64,000 nt of DNA from Procambarus clarkii (Eukaryota > Arthropoda > Malacostraca > Decapoda > Cambaridae). Below, piece by piece: positions 28,783 through 43,478 of this stretch. The stretch's first letter is position 1; the number at the start of each line of letters is the position of its first letter. The notes beneath the pieces are model-generated. The model was given only the letters and a program-made list of their open reading frames with translations. It had not been told where the DNA came from and searched no databases. The stretch lies in the NCBI RefSeq assembly GCF_040958095.1, contig NC_091237.1, positions 5,578,828 to 5,642,827 of the forward strand, in the 5' to 3' direction. Both the position numbers and the translations under genes were made by a program.

Positions 28783-31700
28783 TGCAACACACCTGTGCCT
28801 CACTGATGGACTCCAACACACCTGCAACAGCCACATGTTTCTCACTGATGTTCTGCAACACACCTGCAGCAGCCACATTTGCTTCACTGATGAACTGCAA
28901 CACACCTGCAGCAGCCACATGTGCCTCACTGATGGACTGCAACTCACCTGCAGCAGCCACCTGTGCCTCACAGATTTACTGCAACACATCTGCAACAGCG
29001 ACATGTGCCTCAGTGATGGACTACATCACACCTGCAACAAACAATAGTGCCTCACTGATGAACTCCAACACACCTGCTACAGCCACATGTGCCTCACTGA
29101 TGGACTGCAACACACCTGCAACAGCCACATATACCTCACTGATAGACTGCAACACACCTGCAACAGCCACATGTACCTCACTGATGGACTGCAACACCTG
29201 CAGCAGCCACATGTGCCTCACTGATAGACTGCATTACACCTGCAACAGCCACATGTGCCTCAGTGATGGACTGCAACACACCTGCAACAAACACAAGTGC
29301 CTCACTGATGAACTGCAACACACCTGCTACAGCCACATGTGCCTCACTGATGGACTGCAACACACCTGCAACAGCCACATGTACCTCACTGATGGACTGC
29401 AACACCTGCAGCAGCCACATGTGCCTCACTGATGGACTGCAACACACCTGCAACAGCCACATGTGCCTCACTGATGGATTGCAACATACCTGCTGCAGCC
29501 ACATGTGCTTAACTGATGAACTGCAACAGCCAAATTTACCTCACTGATGGTCTGCAACATATCTGCAGCAGCCACGTGTGCCTCACTGATGGACTGCAAC
29601 ACACCTGCAGCAACCACCTGTGCCTCACTGATGGACTCCAACACACCTGCAAGAGCCACATGTTCCTCACTGATGCACTGCAACACACCTGCAGCAGCCA
29701 CATTTGCTTCACTGATGAACTGCAACACACCTGCAGCAGCCACATGTGCCTCACTGATGGACTGCAACTCACCTGCAGCAGCCACCTGTGCCTCACAGAT
29801 TGACTGCAACACATCTGCAACAGCAACATGTGCCTCAGTGATGGACTACAACACTCCTGCAACAAACAATAGTGCCTCACCGATGAACTCCAACACACCT
29901 GCTACAGCCACATGTCCCTCACTGATGGACTGCAACACACCTGCAACAGCCACATGTACCTCACTGATGGACTGCAACACCTGCAGCAGCCACATGTGCC
30001 TCACTGATGGACTGCAACACACCTGCAACAGCCACATGTGCCTCACTGATGGATTGCAACATATCTGCTGCAGCCACATGTGCTTAACTGATGAACTGCA
30101 ACACACCTACAACAGCCACATTTACCTCACTGATGGTCTGCAACATATCTGCAGCAGCCACGATTGCCTCACTGATGGACTGCAACACACCTGCAGCAGC
30201 CACCTGTGCCTCACTGATGGACTGCAACACACCTGCAACAGCCACATGTGCCTCACTGATTGACTGCAACACACCTGCAACAGCCACATGTGCCCCACTG
30301 ATGAATTGCAACAAACCTGCAGCAGCCACCTGTGCCTCACTGATGAACTGCAACACACCTGCAACAGCCACATGTGCCTCAGTGATGGACTGCAACACAC
30401 CTGCAACAAACACAAGTGCCTCTCTGATGAACTGCAACACACCTGCAACAGCCACATGTAATTTACTGATGGACTGCAACACACCTGCAGCAGCCACATG
30501 TGCCTCACTGATGGACTGCAACACACCTGCAACAGCCACATGAGCTTCACTGATGGACTGCAACACACCTGCAACAGCCACATGTGCTTTACTGATGGAT
30601 GGCAACACATCTGCAGCAGCCACATGTGCCTCACTGATGGACTGCAACACCCCTGCAACAGCCACATGTGCCTCACTGATTGACGGCAACACACCTGTAG
30701 CAGCCACATGTGCCTCACTGATGGACTGCAACACATCTGCAGCAGCCACATGTGCATGACTGATGAACTGCAACACACCTGCAGCAGCCACATGTGCCTC
30801 ACAGATTAACTGCAACACACCGGCAACAGCCACATGTGCCTCAGTGATGGACTGCAACACACCTGCAACAAACAAAAGTGCCTCACAGATGAACTGCAAC
30901 ACACCTGCTACAGCCACATGTGCCTCACTGATGGACTGCAACACACCTGCAACAGCCACATGTACCTCACTGATGGACTGCAACACCTGCAGCAGCCACA
31001 TGTGCCTCACTGATGGACTGCAACACACCTGCAACAGCCACATGTGCCTCACTGATGGATTGCAACATACCTGCAGCAGCCACATGTGCTTAACTGATGA
31101 ACTGCAACACACCTGCAACAGCCACATTTACCTCACTGATGGTCTGCAACATATCTGCAGCAACCACATTTGCCTCACTGATGGACTGCAACACACCTGT
31201 GCCTCACTGATGGACTCCAACACACCTGCAACAGCCACATGTTTCTCACTGATGTTCTGCAACACACCTGCAGCAGCCACATTTGCTTCACTGATGAACT
31301 GCAACACACCTGCAGCAGCCACATGTGCCTCACTGATGGACTGCAACTCACCTGCAGCAGCCACCTGTGCCTCACAGATTTACTGCAACACATCTGCAAC
31401 AGCGACATGTGCCTCAGTGATGGACTACATCACACCTGCAACAAACAATAGTGCCTCACTGATGAACTCCAACACACCTGCTACAGCCACATGTGCCTCA
31501 CTGATGGACTGCAACACACCTGCAACAGCCACATATACCTCACTGATAGACTGCAACACACCTGCAGCAGCGACATGTGCCTCACTGACGGACTGCAGCA
31601 CACCTGCAACAGCCACATGTGCTTCACTGATGAACTGCAACACATCTGCTGCAGCTACATTTACCTTACTGATGGTCTGATACACCTGCAGCAGCCACAT

Positions 31701-33243
31701 GTGTCTCACTGATGGACTGCAACCTATCTGCAACAGCCAGATGTGCCTCTCTGATGAACTGCAACACACCTGCAGCAGCCACATCAACAGCCACATGTGC
31801 CTCAGTGATGGACTGCAACACACCTGCAACAAACACAAGTGCCTCACTGATGGACTGCAACACACCTGCAACAGCCACATGTACTTCACTGATGAACTGC
31901 AACACCTGCAGCAGCCACATTTACCTCACTGATGGTCTGCAACATATCTGTAGCAGCCACATGTTCCTTACTGATGGACTGCAACACACCTGCAGCAGCC
32001 GCATGTGCCTCACTGATGGACTGCAACACACCTGCAACAGCCACATGGGCCTCACTGATGGACTGCAACACACCTACAACAGCCACATGCGCCTCACTGA
32101 TGGACTGCAACACACCTGCAACAGACACTTGTGCCTCATTGATGGACTGCAATACACTTGCAACAGCCGCATGTGCCTCACTGATGGACTGCAACACACC
32201 TGCAACAGCCACATGTGCCTCACTGATGGACTGCAACGCACCTTCAGCAGCCACCTGTGCTTCACTGATGAACTGCAACACACCTTCAGCAGCCACATTT
32301 ACGTCACTGATGGACTGCAACACATCTGCAGCAGCCACATGTGCCTCACTGATGGACTGCAACACACCTGCAACAGCCACATGAGCTTCACTGATGGACT
32401 GCAACACACCTGCAACAGCCACATGTGCTTTACTGATGGATGGCAACACATCTGCAGCAACCACATGTGCCTCACTGATGGACTGCAACACACCTGCAAC
32501 AGCCACATGTGCCTCACTGATGGACGGCAACACACCTGTAGCAGCCACATGTGCCTCACTGATGGACTGCAACACATCTGCAGCAGCCACATGTGCATGA
32601 CTGATGAACTGCAACACACCTGCAGCAGCCACATGTACCTCACAGATTAACTGCAACACACCTGCAACAGCCACATGTGCCTCAGTGATGGACTGCAACA
32701 CACCTGCAACAAACAAAAGTGCCTCACAGATGAACTGCAACACACCTGCTACAGCCACATGTGCCTCACTGATGGACTGCAACACACCTGCAACATCCAC
32801 ATGTACCTCACTGATGGACTGCAACACCTGCAGCAGCCAAATGTGCCTCACTGATGGACTGCAACACACCTGCAACAGCCACATGTGCCTCACTGATGGA
32901 TTGCAACATACCTGCAGCAGCCACATGTGCTTAACTGATGAACTGCAACACACCTGCAACAGCCACATTTACCTCACTGATGGTCTGCAACATATCTGCA
33001 GCAACCACATTTGCCTCACTGATGGAATGCAACACACCTGTGCCTCACTGATGGACTCCAACACACCTGCAACAGCCACATGTTTCTCATTGATGTTCTG
33101 CAACACACCTGCAGCAGCCACATTTGCTTCACTGATGAACTGCAACACACCTGCAGCAGCCACATGTGCCTCACTGATGGACTGCAACTCACCTGCAGCA
33201 GCCACCTGTGCCTCACAGATTTACTGCAACACATCTGCAACAG
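28783..33243. repeat. Near-identical 4.46-kb block, second copy (offset 5853)
   Basis: This is the partner of 22930-27390. The match ends just after 33243, where cgacatgtgc becomes ccacatgtgc and the following units differ. Between the copies, 27391-28782 is made of the same modules: its first part matches the start of the second copy at an offset of 1608 bp. The module spacings 2404, 1841 and 1608 bp sum to 5853. Very low divergence implies a recent duplication or gene conversion, or an assembly duplication that must be excluded. Confidence 0.85.
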
Positions 33244-36200
33244 CCACATGTGCCTCAGTGATGGACTGCAACACACCTGCAACAGCCACATGTGCCTCAC
33301 TGATGGACTGCAACGCACCTTCAGCAGCCACCTGTGCTTCACTGATGAACTGCAACACACCTTCAGCAGCCACATTTACCTCACTGATGGACTGCAACAC
33401 ATCTGCAGCAGCCACATGTGCCTCACTGATGGACTGCAACACACCTGCAGTAGCCACATCAACTGCCACACGTGCCTCAGTGATGGACTGCAACACACCT
33501 GCAACAAACACAAGTGCCTCACTGATGGACTGCAACACACCTGCAACAGCTACATGTGCTTCACTGATGAACTGCAACACCTGCAGCAGCCACATTTACC
33601 TCACTGATGGTCTGCAACATATCTGTAGCAGCCACATGTGTCTCACTGATGGACTGCAACACATCTGCAGCAGCCACATGTGCCTCTCTGATGGACTGCA
33701 ACACACCTGCAGCAGCCACCTGTGCCTCACTGATGGACTGAAACACACCTGCAACAGACACATGTGCCTCACTGATGGACTGCAACACACCTGCAACAGC
33801 CACATGTGCCTCACTGATGGACTGCAACACACCTGCAGCAGCCTCCTGTGCCTCACTGATGTACTGCAACACACCCGCAACAGCCACAGGGGCCTCACTG
33901 ATGGACTGCAACACACCTACAACAGCCACATGCGCCTCACTGATGGACTGCAACACACCTGCAACAGACACTTATGCCTCATTGATGGACTGCAACAGCG
34001 CATGTGCCTCACTGATGGACTGCAACACATCTGCAGCAGCCACATGTGCCTCACTGATGGACTGCAACACACCTGCAACAGCCACATGTGCCTCAATGAT
34101 GGACTGCAAAACACCTTCAGCAGCCACCTGTGCTTCACTGATGAACTGCAACACACCTTCAGCAGCCACATTTACCTCACTGATGGACTGCAACACATCT
34201 GCAGCAGCCACATGTGCCTCACTGATGGACTGCAACACACCTGCAGCAGCCACATCAACAGCCACATGTGCCTCTGTGATGGACTGCAACACACCTGCAA
34301 CAAACACAAGTGCCTCACTGATGGACTGCAACACACCTGTAACAGCCACATGTACTTCACTGATGAACTGCAACACCTGCAGCAGCCACATTTACCTCAC
34401 TGATGGTCTGCAACATATCTGTAGCAGCCACATGTGTCTCACTGATGGACTGCAACACATCTGCAGCAGCCACATGTGCCTCTCTGATGGACTGCAACAC
34501 ACCTGCAGCAGCCACCTGTGCCTCACTGATGGACTGAAACACACCTGCAACGGACACATGTGCCTCACTGATGGACTGCAACACACCTGCAACAGCCACA
34601 TGTGCCTCACTGATGGACTGCAACACACCTGCAACATCCACATGTGCCTCACTGATGAACTGCATCACACCTGCAACAGCCACATGTTCCTCACTGATGG
34701 ACTGCAACACACCTGCAACAGCCACATGTGCACCACTGATGGACTGCAACACACCTGCAACAGCCACATGTGCCTCACTATTGGATTGCAACTCACCTGC
34801 AGCAGCCACCTGTGCCTCACAGATTTACTGCAACACACCTGCAGCAGCCACCTGTGCCTCACTGATGGACTGAAACACACCTGCAACGGACACATGTGCC
34901 TCACTGATGGACTGCAACACACCTGCAACAGCCACATGTGCCTCACTGATATACTGCAACACACCTGCAACATCCACATGTGCCTCACTGATGAACTGCA
35001 TCACACCTGCAACAGCCACATGTTCCTCACTGATGGACTGCAACACACCTGCAACAGCCACATGTGCACCACTGATGAACTGCAACACACCTGCAGCAGC
35101 CACCTGTGCCTCACTGATGGACTGCACCACACCTGCAACAGCCACATGTGCCACACTGATGGACTGCAACACACCTGCAACAGCCACATGTGCCTCACTA
35201 TTGGATTGCAACTCACCTGCAGCAGCCACCTGTGCCTCACAGATTTACTGCAACACATCTGCAACAGCCACATGTGCCTCAGTGATGGACTACAACACAC
35301 CTGCAACAAACAATAGTTCCTCACTGATGGACTGCAACACACCTGCAGCAGCGACATGTGCCTCACTGACGGACTGCAGCACACCTACAACAGCCACATG
35401 TGCTTCACTGATGAACTGCAACACACCTGCAGCAGCTACATTCACCTTACTGATAGTCTGAAACACACCTGGAACAGCCACATTTACCTCACTAATGGTC
35501 TGCAACATATCTGCAGCAGCCACATGTGTCTCACTGATGGACTGCAACCTATCTGCAACAGCCACATGTGCCTCTCTGATGGACTGCAACACACCTGCAG
35601 CAGCCTCTTGTGCCTCACTGATGTACTGCAACACACCTGCAACAGCCACAGGGGCCTCACTGATGAACTGCAACACACCTTCAGCAGCCACATTTACCTC
35701 ACTGATGGACTGCAACACATCTGCAGCAGCCACATGTGCCTCACTGATGGACTGCAACACCCTTGCAACAGCGCATGTGCCTCACTGATGGACTGCAACA
35801 CATCTGCAGCAGCCACATGTGCCTCACTGATGGACTGCAACACACCTGCAACAGCCACATGTGCCTCAATGATGGACTGCAACACACCTTCAGCAGCCAC
35901 ATTTACCTCGCTGATGGACAGCAACACATCTGCAGCAGCCACATGTGCCTCACTGATGGACTGCAACACACCTGCAGCAGCCACATAAACCGCCACATGT
36001 GACTCAGTGATGGACTGCAACACACCTGCAACAAACACAAGTTCCTTACTGATGAACTGCAACACACCTGCAACAGCAACTTGTAATTCACTGATGGACT
36101 GCAACACACCTGCAGCAGCCACATGGGCCTCACTGATGAACTGCAACTTACCTGCAGCAGCCACATTTACCTCACTGATGGTCTGCCACATATCTGTAGC

Positions 36201-37529
36201 AGCCACATGTGTCTCGCTGATGGACTGCAACACATCTGCAGCAGCCACATGTGCCTCTCTGATGGACTGCAACACACCTGCAGCAGCCACATGTGCACCA
36301 CTGATGAAATGCAACACACCTGCAGCAGCCACCTGTGCCTCACTGATGGACTGCAACACACCTGCAGCAGCCACATGTGCCTCACTGATGAACTGCAACA
36401 CACCTGCAACAGCCACATGTGCTTCACTGATAAACTGCAACACAACTGCACCAGCCACATTTACCTCACTGATGGACTGCAACACACCTGCAACAACCAT
36501 ATGTGCCTCACTGATGGACTGCAACACACCTTCAGCAGCCACAGGTGCCTCACTGATGGACTGCAACACACCTGCAGCAGCCAACCTGTGCCTCACAGAT
36601 TAACTGCAACACACCTGCAGCAGCTACATGTGCTTCACTGATATACTGCAACACACCTGCAGTAGCCACATTTACCTCACTGATGGACTGCAACACACCT
36701 GCAACCGCCACATATTCCACACTGATGGACTACAAAACACCTGCAACAGCCACATGTGCCTAACTGATGAACTGCAACACACCTGCAGCAGCCAACCTGT
36801 GCCTCACAGATTAACTGCAACACACCTGCAGCAGCTACATGTGCTTCACTGATATACTGCAACACACCTGCAACAGCCACATATGCCTCACTGAAGGACT
36901 GCAAAACACCTGCAACAGCCACATGTGCCTCACTGATGGACTGCAACACACCTGCAACAGCCACATGTGCCTCACTGATGGACTGCAACACACCTGCAAC
37001 AGCCACATGTGCCCCACTGACTAATTGCAACAAACCTGCAGCAGCCACCTGTGCCTCACTGATGAACTGCACCACACCTGCAACGGCCACATGTGCCTCA
37101 GTGATGGAATGCAACACACCTGCAACAAACACAAGTGCCTCACTGATGAACTGCAACACACCTGCAACAGCTACATGTAATTCACTGATGGACTGCAACA
37201 CACCTGCAGCAGCCACATGAGCCTCACTGATGGACTGCAACACACCTGCAACAGACACATGTGCTTCACTGATGAACTGCAACACACGTGCAGCAGCCAC
37301 ATTTACCTCACTGATGGTCTGCAACATATATGCAGCAGCCACATGTGTCTCACTGATGGACTGCAACACATCTGCAGCAGCCACATGTGCCTCTCTGATG
37401 GACTGCAACACACCTGCAGCAGCCACCTGTGCCTCACTGATGGACTGAAACACACCTGCAACAGACACATGTGCCTCACTGATGAACTGCAACAAACTTG
37501 CAACAGCCACATGTGCCTCACTGATGAAC

Positions 37530-39496
37530 TGCAACACACCTGCAACATCCACATGTGCCTCACTGATGAACTGCATCACACCTGCAACAGCCACATGTTC
37601 CTCACTGATGGACTGCAACACACCTGCAACAGCTACATGTGCACCAATGATGAACTGCAACACACCTGCAGCAGCCACCTGTGCCTCACTGATGGACTGC
37701 ACCACACCTGCAACAGCGACATATGCCTCACTGATGAACTGCAACAAACCTGCAACAGACACTTGTGCCTCACTGATGGACTGCAACACACTTGCAACAG
37801 CCGCATGTGCCTCACTGATGAACTGCAACACATCTGCAGCAGCCACATGTGCCTCACTGATGGACTGCAACACACCTTCAGCAGCCACATTTACCTCACT
37901 GATGGACTGCAACACATCTGCAGCAGCCACATGTGCCTCTCTGATGGACTGCAACACACCTGCAACAGCCACATATGCCTCACTGATGGACTGCAACACA
38001 CCTGCAACAGCCACATTTGCCTCACTGATGAACTGCAACACACCTGCAGCAGCCATCTGTGCCTCACTGATGGACTGCATCACACCTGCAACAGCCACAT
38101 GTCCCTCACTGATGGACTGCAACACACCTGCAACAGCCACACGTGCTTCAGTGATGAACTGCAACACACCTGCAGCAGCCACCTGTGCCTCACTGATGGA
38201 TTGCATCACACCTGCAACAGACACTTGTGCCTCATTGATGTACTGCAACACACTTGCAACAGCCACATGTGCCTCACTGATGGACTGCAACACACCTTCA
38301 GCAGCCACATGTGCCTCACTGATGGACTGCAACACATCTGCAGCAGCCACATGTGCCTCACTGATGGACTGCAACACACCTGCAGCAGCTACATGTGCTT
38401 CACTGATGAACTGCAACACACCTGCAGTAGCCACATTTACCTCACTGATGGACTGCAACACACCTACAACCGCCACATATTCGACACTGATGGACTGCAA
38501 CACACCTGCAACAGCCACATGTGCCTCACTGATGGACTGCAACACACCTGCAACATCCACATGTGCCTCACTGATGAACTGCATCACACCTGCAACAGCC
38601 ACATGTTCCTCACTGATGGACTGCAACACACCTGCAACAGCTACATGTGCACCAATGATGAACTGCAACACACCTGCAGCAGCCACCTGTGCCTCACTGA
38701 TGGACTGCACCACACCTGCAACAGCGACATATGCCTCACTGATGAACTGCAACAAACCTGCAACAGACACTTGTGCCTCACTGATGGACTGCAACACACT
38801 TGCAACAGCCGCATGTGCCTCACTGATGAACTGCAACACATCTGCAGCAGCCACATGTGCCTCACTGATGGACTGCAACACACCTTCAGCAGCCACATTT
38901 ACCTCACTGATGGACTGCAACACATCTGCAGCAGCCACATGTGCCTCTCTGATGGACTGCAACACACCTGCAACAGCCACATATGCCTCACTGATGGACT
39001 GCAACACACCTGCAACAGCCACATTTGCCTCACTGATGAACTGCAACACACCTGCAGCAGCCATCTGTGCCTCACTGATGGACTGCATCACACCTGCAAC
39101 AGCCACATGTCCCTCACTGATGGACTGCAACACACCTGCAACAGCCACACGTGCTTCAGTGATGAACTGCAACACACCTGCAGCAGCCACCTGTGCCTCA
39201 CTGATGGATTGCATCACACCTGCAACAGACACTTGTGCCTCATTGATGTACTGCAACACACTTGCAACAGCCACATGTGCCTCACTGATGGACTGCAACA
39301 CACCTTCAGCAGCCACATGTGCCTCACTGATGGACTGCAACACACCTGCAGCAGCTACATGTGCTTCACTGATGAACTGCAACACACCTGCAGTAGCCAC
39401 ATTTACCTCACTGATGGACTGCAACACACCTACAACCGCCACATATTCGACACTGATGGACTGCAACACACCTGCAACAGCCACATGTGCCTCACT
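37530..39496. repeat. Tandem duplication of 1008 bp (24 units) in the 42-bp array
   Basis: The segment at 37530-38537 is followed directly by a copy at 38538-39496. The offset is 1008 bp, exactly 24 units, over most of the length. It falls to 966 bp after about 39320 because the second copy lost one catctgcagcagcc unit. Diagnostic variants such as cagctacatgtgcaccaatg and cacatattcgacactg occur in both. This duplication is why the plus-strand open frame at 37217-40861 reaches 1214 codons. Confidence 0.85.
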
Positions 39497-42400
39497 GATG
39501 AATTGCAACACACCTGCAGCAGCCACCTGTGCCTCACTGATGAACTGCATCACACATGTAACAGCCACATCTGCTTCACTGATGAACTGCAACACACTTG
39601 CAACATCCACTTGTGCCTCACCGAAGAATTGCAACACACCTGCAACAGCCACACGTGCCTCACTGATGGATTGCAACATACCTGCAGCAGCCACATGTGT
39701 TTAACTGATGAACTGCAATACACCTGCAACAGCCACATTTACCTCACTGATGGTCTGCAACATATCTGCAGCAGCCACATGTGCCTCACTGATGGACTGC
39801 AACACACCTGCAGCAGCCACCTGTGCCTCACTGATGAACTCCAACACACCTGTAACAGCCACATGTTCCTCACTGATGGACTGCAACACACCTGCAGCAG
39901 CCACATGTGCTTCACTGATGAACTGCAACACTCCTGCAGCAGCCACATGTGCCTCACTGATGAACTCCAACACACCTGCTACAGCCACATGTTCCTCACT
40001 GATGGACTGCAAAACACCTGCAAAAGCCACATGTACCTCACTAATGGACTGCAACACACCTGCAGCAGCGACATGTGCCTCACTGACGGACTGCAGCACA
40101 CCTGGAACAGCCACATGTGCTTCACGGATGAACTGCAACACACCTGCATCACCTACATTTACCTCACTGATGGTCTGAAACACACCTGCAACAGCCACAT
40201 TTACCTCACTGATGTTCTGCAACATATCTGCAGCAGCCACTTGTGTCTCACTGATGGGCTGCAACCTATCTGCAACAGCCTCATGTGCCTCTCTGATGGA
40301 CTGCAACACACCTGCAGCAGCCACCTGTGCCTCACTGATGGACTGCAAAACACCTGCAACAGCCACATGTGCCTCACTGATGGACTGCAACACACCTACA
40401 ACAGCCACATGCGCCTCACTGATGGACTGCAACACACCTGCAACAGCGACATGTGCCTCACTGATGAACTGCAACACACATGCAACATACACTTGTGTCT
40501 CACTGATGGACTGCAACACACTTGCAACAGCCGCATGTGCCTCACTGATGGACTGCAACACATCTGCAGCAGCCACATGTACCTCACTGACGGACTGCAA
40601 CACACCTGCAACAGCCACATGTGCCTCACTGATGGACTGCAACACACCTGCAGCAGCTACATTTACCTCACTGATGGTCTGAAACACACCTGCAACAGCC
40701 ACATTTACCTCACTGATGGTCTGCAACATATCTGCAGCAGCCACATGTGCCTCACTGATGTACTGCAACACACCTACAACAGCAACATGCGCCTTACTGA
40801 TGGACTGCAACACACCTGCAACAGCGTCATGTGCCTCACTGATGGACTGCAAAACACCTGAAACAGACACATGTGCCTCACTGATGGACTGCAACACACC
40901 TGCAACATCCACATGTGCCTCACTGATGAACTGCATCACACCTGCAACAGCCACATGTTCCTCACTGATGGACTGCAACACACCTGCAACAGCCACATGT
41001 GCACCACTGATGAACTGCAACACACCTGCAGCAGCCACCTGTGCCTCACTGATGGACTGCACCACACCTGCAACAGCCACATGTGCCTCACTGATGGACT
41101 GCAACACACCTACAACAGTCACATGTGCCTCACTGATGAACTGCAACTCACCTACAACAGCCACATGTGCCTCACTGATGGACTGCAACACACTTGCAGC
41201 AGCCACCTGTGCCTCACTGATGGACTGCACCACACCTACAACAGCAACATGTGCTTTACTGATGGATAGCAACACATCTGCAGCAGCCACATGTGCCTCA
41301 CTGATGGACTGCAACACACCTGCAACAGCCACATGTGCCTCACTGATGGACTGCAACACATCTACAACAGCCACATGTGCCTCACTTATGAACTGCAATT
41401 CACCTACAACAGCCACGTGTGCCTCACTGATGGACTGCAACACACCTGCAACAGCCACATGTGCCTCAATGATGGACTGCAACACACCTGCAGCAGCCAC
41501 ATGTGCCTCACTGATGGACTGCAACACATCTGCAGCAGCCACATGTGCCTCACTGATGAACTGCAACACACCTGCAGCAGCCACCTCTGCCTCACAGATT
41601 AACTGCAACACACCTGCAACAGCCACATATGCCACAGTGATGGACTGCAACACACCTGCAACAAACACAAGTGCCTCACTGATGAACTGCAACACACCTG
41701 CTACAGCCACATGTGCCTCACTGATGAACTGCAACACACCTGCAACAGCCACATGTACCTCACTGATGGACTGCAACACCTGCAGCTGCTACATGTGCCT
41801 CACTGATGGACTGCATTACACCTGCAACAGCCACATGTACCTCACTGATGGATTGCAACACATCTGCAGCAGCCATATGTGTCTCTCTGATGGACTGCAA
41901 CACACCTGCAACAGCCACATATGCCTCACTGATGGACTGCAACACACCTGCAACAGCCACATGTGCCTCACTGATGAACTGCAACACACCTGCAGCAGCC
42001 ACGTGTGCCTCACTGATGGACTGCAACACACCTGCAAGAGCCACATGTGCCTCACTGATGGACTGCAACACACCTACAACAGCCACATGTGCCTCACTGA
42101 TGAACTGCAACTCACCTACAACAGCCACGTGTGCCTCACTGATGGACTGCAACACACCTGCAACAGCAACATGTGCTTTACTGATGGATGGCAACACATC
42201 TGCAGCAGCCACATGTGCCTCACTGATGGACTGCAACACACCTGCAACAGCCACTTGTACCTCACTGATGGACTGCAACACCTGCAGCAGCCACATGTGC
42301 CTCACTGATGGACTGCATTACACCTGCAACAGCCACATGTACCTCACTGATGGACTGCAACACATCTGCAGCAGCCACATGTGTCTCTCTGATGGACTGC

Positions 42401-43472
42401 AACACACCTGCAACAGCCACATATGCCTCACTGATGGACTGCAACACACCTGCAACAGCCACATGTGCCTCACTGATGAACTGCAACACACCTGCAGCAG
42501 CCACCTGTGCCTCTCTGATGGACTGCAACACACCTGCAACAGCCGCATGTGCCCTACTGATGAATTGCAACAAACCTGCAGCAGCCACATGTGCCTCACT
42601 GATGAACTGCAACACACCTGCAACAGCCACATGTGCTTCACTGATGAACTGCAACACACCTGCACCAGCCACATTTATCTCACTGATGGACTGCAACACA
42701 CTTGCAACAGCCACATGTGCCTCACTGATGGACTGCACCACACCTGCAACAGCCACATGTGCCTCACTGATGGACTGCAACACACCTACAACAGCCACAT
42801 GTGCCTCACTGATGAACTGCAACTCAACTACAACAGCTACGTGTTCCTCACTGATGGACTGCAACACACCTGCAACAGCCACGTGTGCCTTACTGATGGA
42901 CTGCAACACACCTGCAACAGCCACATGTGCTTTATTGATGGATGGCAACACATCTGCAGCAGCCACATATGCCTCACTGTTGGACTGCAACACACCTTCA
43001 ACAGCCACATGTGCCTCACTGATGGACTGCAACACATCTGCAGCAGTCACATGTGCCTCACTGATGAACTGCAACACACCTGCAGCAGCCACCTGTGCCT
43101 CACAGATTAACTGCAACACACCTGCAACAGCCACATGTGCCTCAGTGATGGACTGTAACACACCTGCAACAAACAATAGTGCCTCACTGATGAACTCCAA
43201 CACACTTGCTACAGCCACATGTGTCTCACTGATGGACTGCAACACACCTGCAACAGCCACTTGTACCTCACTGATGGACTGCAACACCTGCAGCAGCCAT
43301 ATGTGCCTCACTGATGGACTGCATTACACCTGCAACAGCCACATGTACCTCACTGATGGACTGCAACACATCTGCAGCAGCCACATGTGTCTCTCTGATG
43401 GACTGCAACACACCTGCAACAGCCACATATGCCTCACTGATGGACTGCAACTTACCTGCAACAGCCACATGT

Positions 43473-43478
43473 GCCTCA
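43473..43478 (+). repeat. Left 6-bp direct repeat (gcctca) of the CR1-like insertion
   Basis: The last 42-bp-array bases before the insertion are gcctca. The same six bases follow the insertion at 44030-44035, where the array resumes in phase with ctgatgaac. This may be a target-site duplication. The element's own tail repeat also contains cctca, so microhomology-guided integration cannot be separated from a true duplication. Confidence 0.7.

Larger units (their letters stand above)
10493..43478. repeat. 42-bp minisatellite array (33 kb, about 785 units)
   Basis: Positions 13651-13692 give a consensus-like unit. It starts ctcactgatggactgcaaca and ends agccacatgtgc. Recurrent variants are catctgcagcagccac, gaactgcaac, cacctgtgc, cacatttacc, a lone cagattaactgc unit, and a 40-bp unit lacking one ac (gactgcaacacctgcagc). 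The unit has an internal direct repeat of ctgcaaca and one perfect palindrome, cacatgtg. Being 14 codons long with no stop in four of six frames, it yields long repetitive frames on both strands: MDCNTPATATCASL, MCLTDGLQHTCNSH, ISEAHVAVAGVLQS and VRHMWLLQVCCSPS. The 40-bp and truncated units shift frame freely, so I treat the array as non-coding satellite DNA. Confidence 0.95.

Noticed and set aside
36677..39694. 1005-codon minus-strand frame of ISEAHVAVAGVLQS repeats as a repetitive structural protein gene
   Set aside because: The unit is open in four of six frames, equally long frames overlap on the other strand, frames switch at 40-bp units, and no start context, introns or unique domains are present.
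10493..43478. CRISPR array
   Set aside because: Units follow each other with no unique spacers, variants are distributed through the whole unit, and the context is eukaryotic retroelements.
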